From positions 11,032,001 through 11,096,000 of the forward strand of contig NW_025062478.1 in the NCBI RefSeq assembly GCF_000002995.4: a stretch of DNA of 64,000 bases. Direction: 5' to 3'. The notes under the pieces are model-generated. The model saw only the letters and a program-made list of their open reading frames with translations. It was not told where the DNA came from and searched no databases. This stretch comes from Brugia malayi (lineage: Eukaryota; Nematoda; Chromadorea; Rhabditida; Onchocercidae). The position numbers were made by a program, and so were the translations under genes. Within the stretch, counting starts at the first letter, position 1; the number at the start of each line of letters is the position of its first letter. Shown here piece after piece: positions 61,231 to 64,000 of this stretch.

Positions 61231-64000
61231 TTTTGTTTTTTGAGAGCTAGTATAATTCTTAGATTTACATGTGCTTATTACGAAATGATTTTTGCGTTTG
61301 GAAGAAATAACACGAAAATCATTGCAAGGGAGTCTCATTTTATTATTCTTGTTAGTTTCCTTCATTTTTCCAAGACTTCTAGAACTAAGAAGTTCATTGA
61401 TAATGAATTTCAAATAATGATTTTACAAAATAATATTTTCTGGAAAATATACAAAATTTCAGATGGTAATCATCGGATGAAATTTGATGAACAAAGCACT
61501 TTAGCTGATCTCTTATAATTGATAATGTTATAAATGCTAAATAATTTCAACTTCAAATTGATTATGACATAAATACATGATAATAGGTCAATGACATGTA
61601 TAAAACATTCGCAAACAATTGAGACAGTCATTTCAATTAGAGTGGAAATTTAGAAATGCCTACTACCTATTTGTTATGAAAAAAATGTTACTTTTATAGG
61701 CAGTCATCTATTACATAGGTATTATTTTTTTTGCTGAATTTTAATTTTGCTAAATTATGTTTTAATTAAATGCCAACAATATTAGAAAACTGTAACACAC
61801 TTTAAGAAATATATGTTCAAACATATTTTTGTTGCATTGCACATGATTTGCTCAAATCAGGTCATGGTTTCCATTATTTACAAGGGTTATAGTTATTGTA
61901 TTTTTTATCATAGCCTAGTTTTCAAGTTACTTTTAACGATTCGTCTTTCATCCTCTTTCCGATATTGAATATCAAATATAGTGTAAATGTTTTGCAATTT
62001 ACACTACATAATACTGCCATAAAAGAAATAAAGCTTTTGCTAAAATGAAAAAATCTATAATAACATTAGTTAATACCTTTTTTGTATTCTTTGTTGAATC
62101 ATTTATAATTTATCATTTCATAAACAATAAACAATCAGTTGTTTATTTTCGCCATGAATTACAACATCTGGTTTCCTTTGAGGTATCTTCACATATTAGA
62201 TTAATAGATGACAGATTAATATGATCAAAAAAAAATATGATCAAATAGTCATCATTAATTTTCTTCCTCTAAACATTATTCATTATCACATTATCACTGT
62301 CATCATCACTATAGATATGTGTTAGAAATATCAATTGGTACTCATTTGACAGCTACCTTCATCACATCATATGTAGCAAAAAAATTTAATAAGCTTAATT
62401 TACACATGTACATAGCAAATTTGACAAAACAAATTTGAAAATGAAGTCCAAACCAAAGATTAGAAATATTTGCTGAAATCATTGAAAATGTAAAAAAATT
62501 GAAGCAGAATGGAATAAAATTGTGCAAAAAATATCACAACTGCTTTGCATAAATTTTCAACAAACTCTTTAGCAACTGAAATGGAATTATTTAGTGTATA
62601 GGATTAAATAGTGACTGCCATTATCATATCACTGTACGTATTTTTTTATATCCTATTGTTATTACTATACCTGTGTTATTATACGTGGACATAGGTTACC
62701 ATCGTACGACTTTTCTAGTTGCAACTAAGTCCACAATTTCATAAATTTACAGCATGTTGGAGATCATAACAGGTAGCCCTGTCAAACTCTCCTACAAATT
62801 TCATTCAGTAAGTTCTGTTTCACTTATTTCGATAGTTACCACTTTTCAAACTTTTGAATTATGATAGGGATTTTGGATTCGATGATAAATTTGTAAATAA
62901 TCTAATATATTTAGAAAGCATTTACTTGAAGAAATTTCTCCTTTTCGCATTTTTCAGAATTGGCAAGAAGTTATTCATTGACATGCATTTCATCTATTTT
63001 TTTTCTTCTTCCAACTGAGCAATATTCAAACCATCGTAAGTCCATTTAAAGTTTAAAAATACAATGTAGCGCTGCGATTTAAAATTTTACACGGTATCAG
63101 ATTGATAATTTCATATCATTTGAGGTAGCGCAAACGGATCAAACAGAACCATTGGATTTATCAATATCAAAAGTGAAAGAGAAAGGCAATGCATTACAAG
63201 GCTTATCAATGGAAAGAATGGGTGAAGAAGAAATTGGACTGCAATTGCTTCAAACAAAACCTTTGGATTTATTGGCTTCAAAAGTGAAAGAGGAAGGAAA
63301 TAAGCCACAAGGCTTATCAGTGGAGGGAGTGGCTAATGAACGAATTAAACCGCAGCAACAGCTTGTTACAATGGAAACAGTGGAGGTAATGGAACTATCA
63401 AAGAAAGAAAGAAGGGCGGAAGGAAGCAGCATTGCAATATATGTCAAAAGGAAGTAACACATATGAAAGGACATATGATGACTCATACCGGTGAGAAGCC
63501 ATACAGTTGTTCAATATGCAAAAAGAATTTCACTCAGTTCGTGGATATGAAAAGACATATGATGATTCATACCGGTGAAAAGCCGTACAGTTGTCCGATA
63601 TGCAGGAAAAGTTTCACTGAACCCGGTAATATGAAAAAACATATGATGATTCATACCGATGAGAAGCCGTACAGTTGTCCGACATGCAAAAAGAATTTCA
63701 CTATCTCCATTAATCTGAAAAAACATATGATGACTCATACTGGTGAGAAGCCGTACAGTTGTCCAATATGCGGGAAAAGTTTCACTGATCCCAGTAATAT
63801 GAAAAGGCACATCATGACTCATACCGGTGAGATGCCGTACAGTTGTCCAATATGCAAAAAGAATTTTACTCAGTTCAGTAATATTAAAAAACATGTGATG
63901 ATTCATACCGGTGAGAAACCGTACAGTTGTTCAATATGCAAAAAGAGTTTCACTCAGTTCGGGGATATGAAAAAACATATGATGATTCATACCGGTGAAA
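61231..64000 (+). repeat. segmental duplication, copy 2 (pseudogene F and its 5' flank)
   Basis: Matches 53425-56220 and runs off the window. The 5' flank differs from copy 1 by replaced patches at about 61504-61560, 61931-61989, 62555-62571 and 62699-62769. The last three are inverted copies of DNA downstream of gene D. Confidence 0.88.
62983..64000 (+). pseudogene. zinc-finger cluster copy F: frameshifted duplicate of D, truncated by window end
   Basis: The layout is identical to D: acceptor AG at 62956-62957, exon 1 from 62983, GTAAG donor near 63036, acceptor before 63111, then exon 2. Two one-base deletions break it. In exon 1 the T-run has 8 instead of 9 T, so the frame hits TGA at once. 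In exon 2 the GGCGGGAAGG of D is GGCGGAAGG near 63417, shifting the frame just before the first finger. After that the finger frame is open again to 64000, with fingers matching D. Both breaks lie in short homopolymers, so sequencing or assembly error is a real alternative to a true pseudogene. Confidence 0.8.

Noticed and set aside
1..64000. tRNA, rRNA, spliced-leader genes, telomeric TTAGGC arrays and CRISPR-like arrays
   Set aside because: Looked for while reading; none recognised. A covariance-model search would be needed to exclude tRNAs fully.

Overview
The window looks like a piece of a nematode nuclear chromosome. The DNA is very AT-rich, with long poly-A/poly-T tracts. Introns mostly begin GTAAG/GTATG/GTTAG and end in TTTCAG-like acceptors. 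Several start codons lie a few to about 25 bases after an isolated TTTTCAG acceptor, as expected for spliced-leader trans-splicing. Gene content (a DAAM formin, an F-box/FBA protein, a secreted EB/lustrin-type Cys-rich protein) fits a nematode. A parasitic spirurid or filarial worm is my guess from base composition and is not proven. All gene models were spliced by eye. The large ones keep phase across every junction.

Region 1 (2.0-18.5 kb, minus strand) is one 19-exon gene for a 1000-residue DAAM-type formin with FH3, coiled coil, a very short FH1, FH2 and DAD. A 57-bp minisatellite sits in its largest intron and a 95-bp repeat lies upstream. Region 2 (19-36 kb) is gene-poor. It holds a two-exon 50-residue gene (32.4-33.6 kb), some exon-like fragments and a (TAA)n tract. 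Region 3 (36-46 kb) carries a seven-exon secreted Cys-rich gene in which every intron is phase 1, a probable small coiled-coil gene, a six-exon FBXO2/6-like gene, a stretch with degraded Prp31-like fragments, and a small two-exon plus-strand gene.

Region 4 (46.2 kb to the end) is the most unusual part. It is a rearranging cluster of C2H2 zinc-finger genes: copies A and E on minus, B, C, D and F on plus. Apart from B, each copy has the same plan: a trans-splice acceptor, a 54-57 nt first exon encoding a hydrophobic signal-peptide-like start (MHFIY..F..QLSNIQT), an intron of 65-70 nt, then one long exon with PLDLS (CtBP-type) motifs and 4-9 fingers. The cluster contains a roughly 2-kb inverted repeat (A/B), a locus whose gene body is missing, a copy (B) that has lost exon 1 and gained a new ATG, a copy (E) that is eroding, a frameshifted copy (F), and short inverted sequence patches in the F promoter that match DNA downstream of D. 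Two small spliced genes lie between D and E.

The genes are not an operon and I see no shared pathway outside the zinc-finger family. The cluster looks like a lineage-specific family evolving by duplication, inversion and finger gain or loss. Whether its members are secreted, nuclear, or both is the main open question.
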